A DNA stretch of 5,152 nt from Paracoccaceae bacterium (GTDB taxonomy: Bacteria > Pseudomonadota > Alphaproteobacteria > Rhodobacterales > Rhodobacteraceae), in NCBI GenBank assembly GCA_007134405.1, contig SLKW01000248.1, forward strand, positions 1 through 5,152, given 5' to 3'. Of the stretch, positions 5,046-5,152 are shown one piece after another; position 1 is the stretch's first letter, and every line of letters begins with the position of its first letter. Made by a program: the position numbers and the translations under genes. The notes below the pieces were generated by a model, which did not search any database, was not told where the DNA came from, and worked only from the letters and a program-made list of their open reading frames with translations.

Positions 5046-5152
5046 TCACGCGCCGCCAGACCTGCTCGCGGCAGCGCATGACGATCGTGCAATGCGTCAC
5101 GATCAGCGCGTCCCCTTTCAGGTCCATCCGCGCGCGGTAGTCCTGCTCGCGA
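5041..5152 (-). CDS. C-terminal end of a probable DUF2147 protein (5' part outside window)
   Basis: An open frame enters from the right edge and ends at TGA 5043-5041, giving 36 visible residues. The pattern YRARMDLKGDALIV, then a Cys, and finally MRCREQVWRRVN resembles the end of DUF2147 proteins. Those usually finish with a strand of the type Y-x-A-x-M-x-L-x-GD-x-L, two cysteines, and a CR-x-Q-x-W-x-RV tail. DUF2147 proteins are small and typically exported, and their function is not established. No signal peptide can be seen because the start lies beyond the window. The gene converges on glsA with a 44-bp gap. Identification rests on a short tail and on my memory of the family, so it is moderate. 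Confidence 0.55.
   Translation of the reverse strand, partial: REQDYRARMDLKGDALIVTHCTIVMRCREQVWRRVN

Noticed and set aside
3971..5092. Minus-strand open frame of 373 codons opposite glsA
   Set aside because: It is antisense to a complete glutaminase with all catalytic motifs, and its sequence resembles no known family.

Overview
The window is high-GC DNA, densely packed with genes and strongly biased toward G or C at third codon positions. Gene content and protein style suggest an alphaproteobacterium, most likely of the Rhodobacteraceae/Paracoccaceae type; this is an inference from resemblance, not a database result. There is no sign of a mobile element, CRISPR array, rRNA or tRNA, and base composition does not shift between genes. 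It reads as ordinary chromosome with a few regulatory and gene-order details worth checking.

Left part, minus strand (1-1901, control region to about 2040): an Xi-class glutathionyl-hydroquinone reductase (yqjG type, 927-1901) is followed downstream by an exported MltB-family lytic transglycosylase (863 down to 1, cut by the window edge). A good sigma70-like promoter for the reductase (TTGGCA, 17 nt, TATGAC) lies about 110 bp upstream of its start, in the only AT-rich patch of the window.

Middle, plus strand (2081-2797): a 120-residue protein of unknown function, divergent from the reductase, then a 97-residue DUF1330 protein. The DUF1330 Shine-Dalgarno lies inside the 3' arm of a 15-bp hairpin. 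This is the most distinctive non-coding structure here.

Right part, plus strand (2850-4996): histidine biosynthesis genes hisB (IGP dehydratase) and hisH (glutamine amidotransferase subunit of IGP synthase), 4 nt apart, followed after one base by a complete glutaminase gene (glsA, GTG start). HisH hydrolyses glutamine only to feed ammonia to HisF, while GlsA hydrolyses glutamine freely, so placing them in one tight unit is biochemically notable. The operon then meets a convergent minus-strand gene, of which only the last 36 codons are visible; they resemble the C-terminus of DUF2147 proteins. The hisA and hisF genes that often follow hisH are not in the window.

I found no clearly new multi-gene system. 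The best leads are the hisH-glsA coupling, the hairpin over the DUF1330 ribosome binding site, the divergent control region at 2010-2053, and the uncharacterised 120-residue protein.
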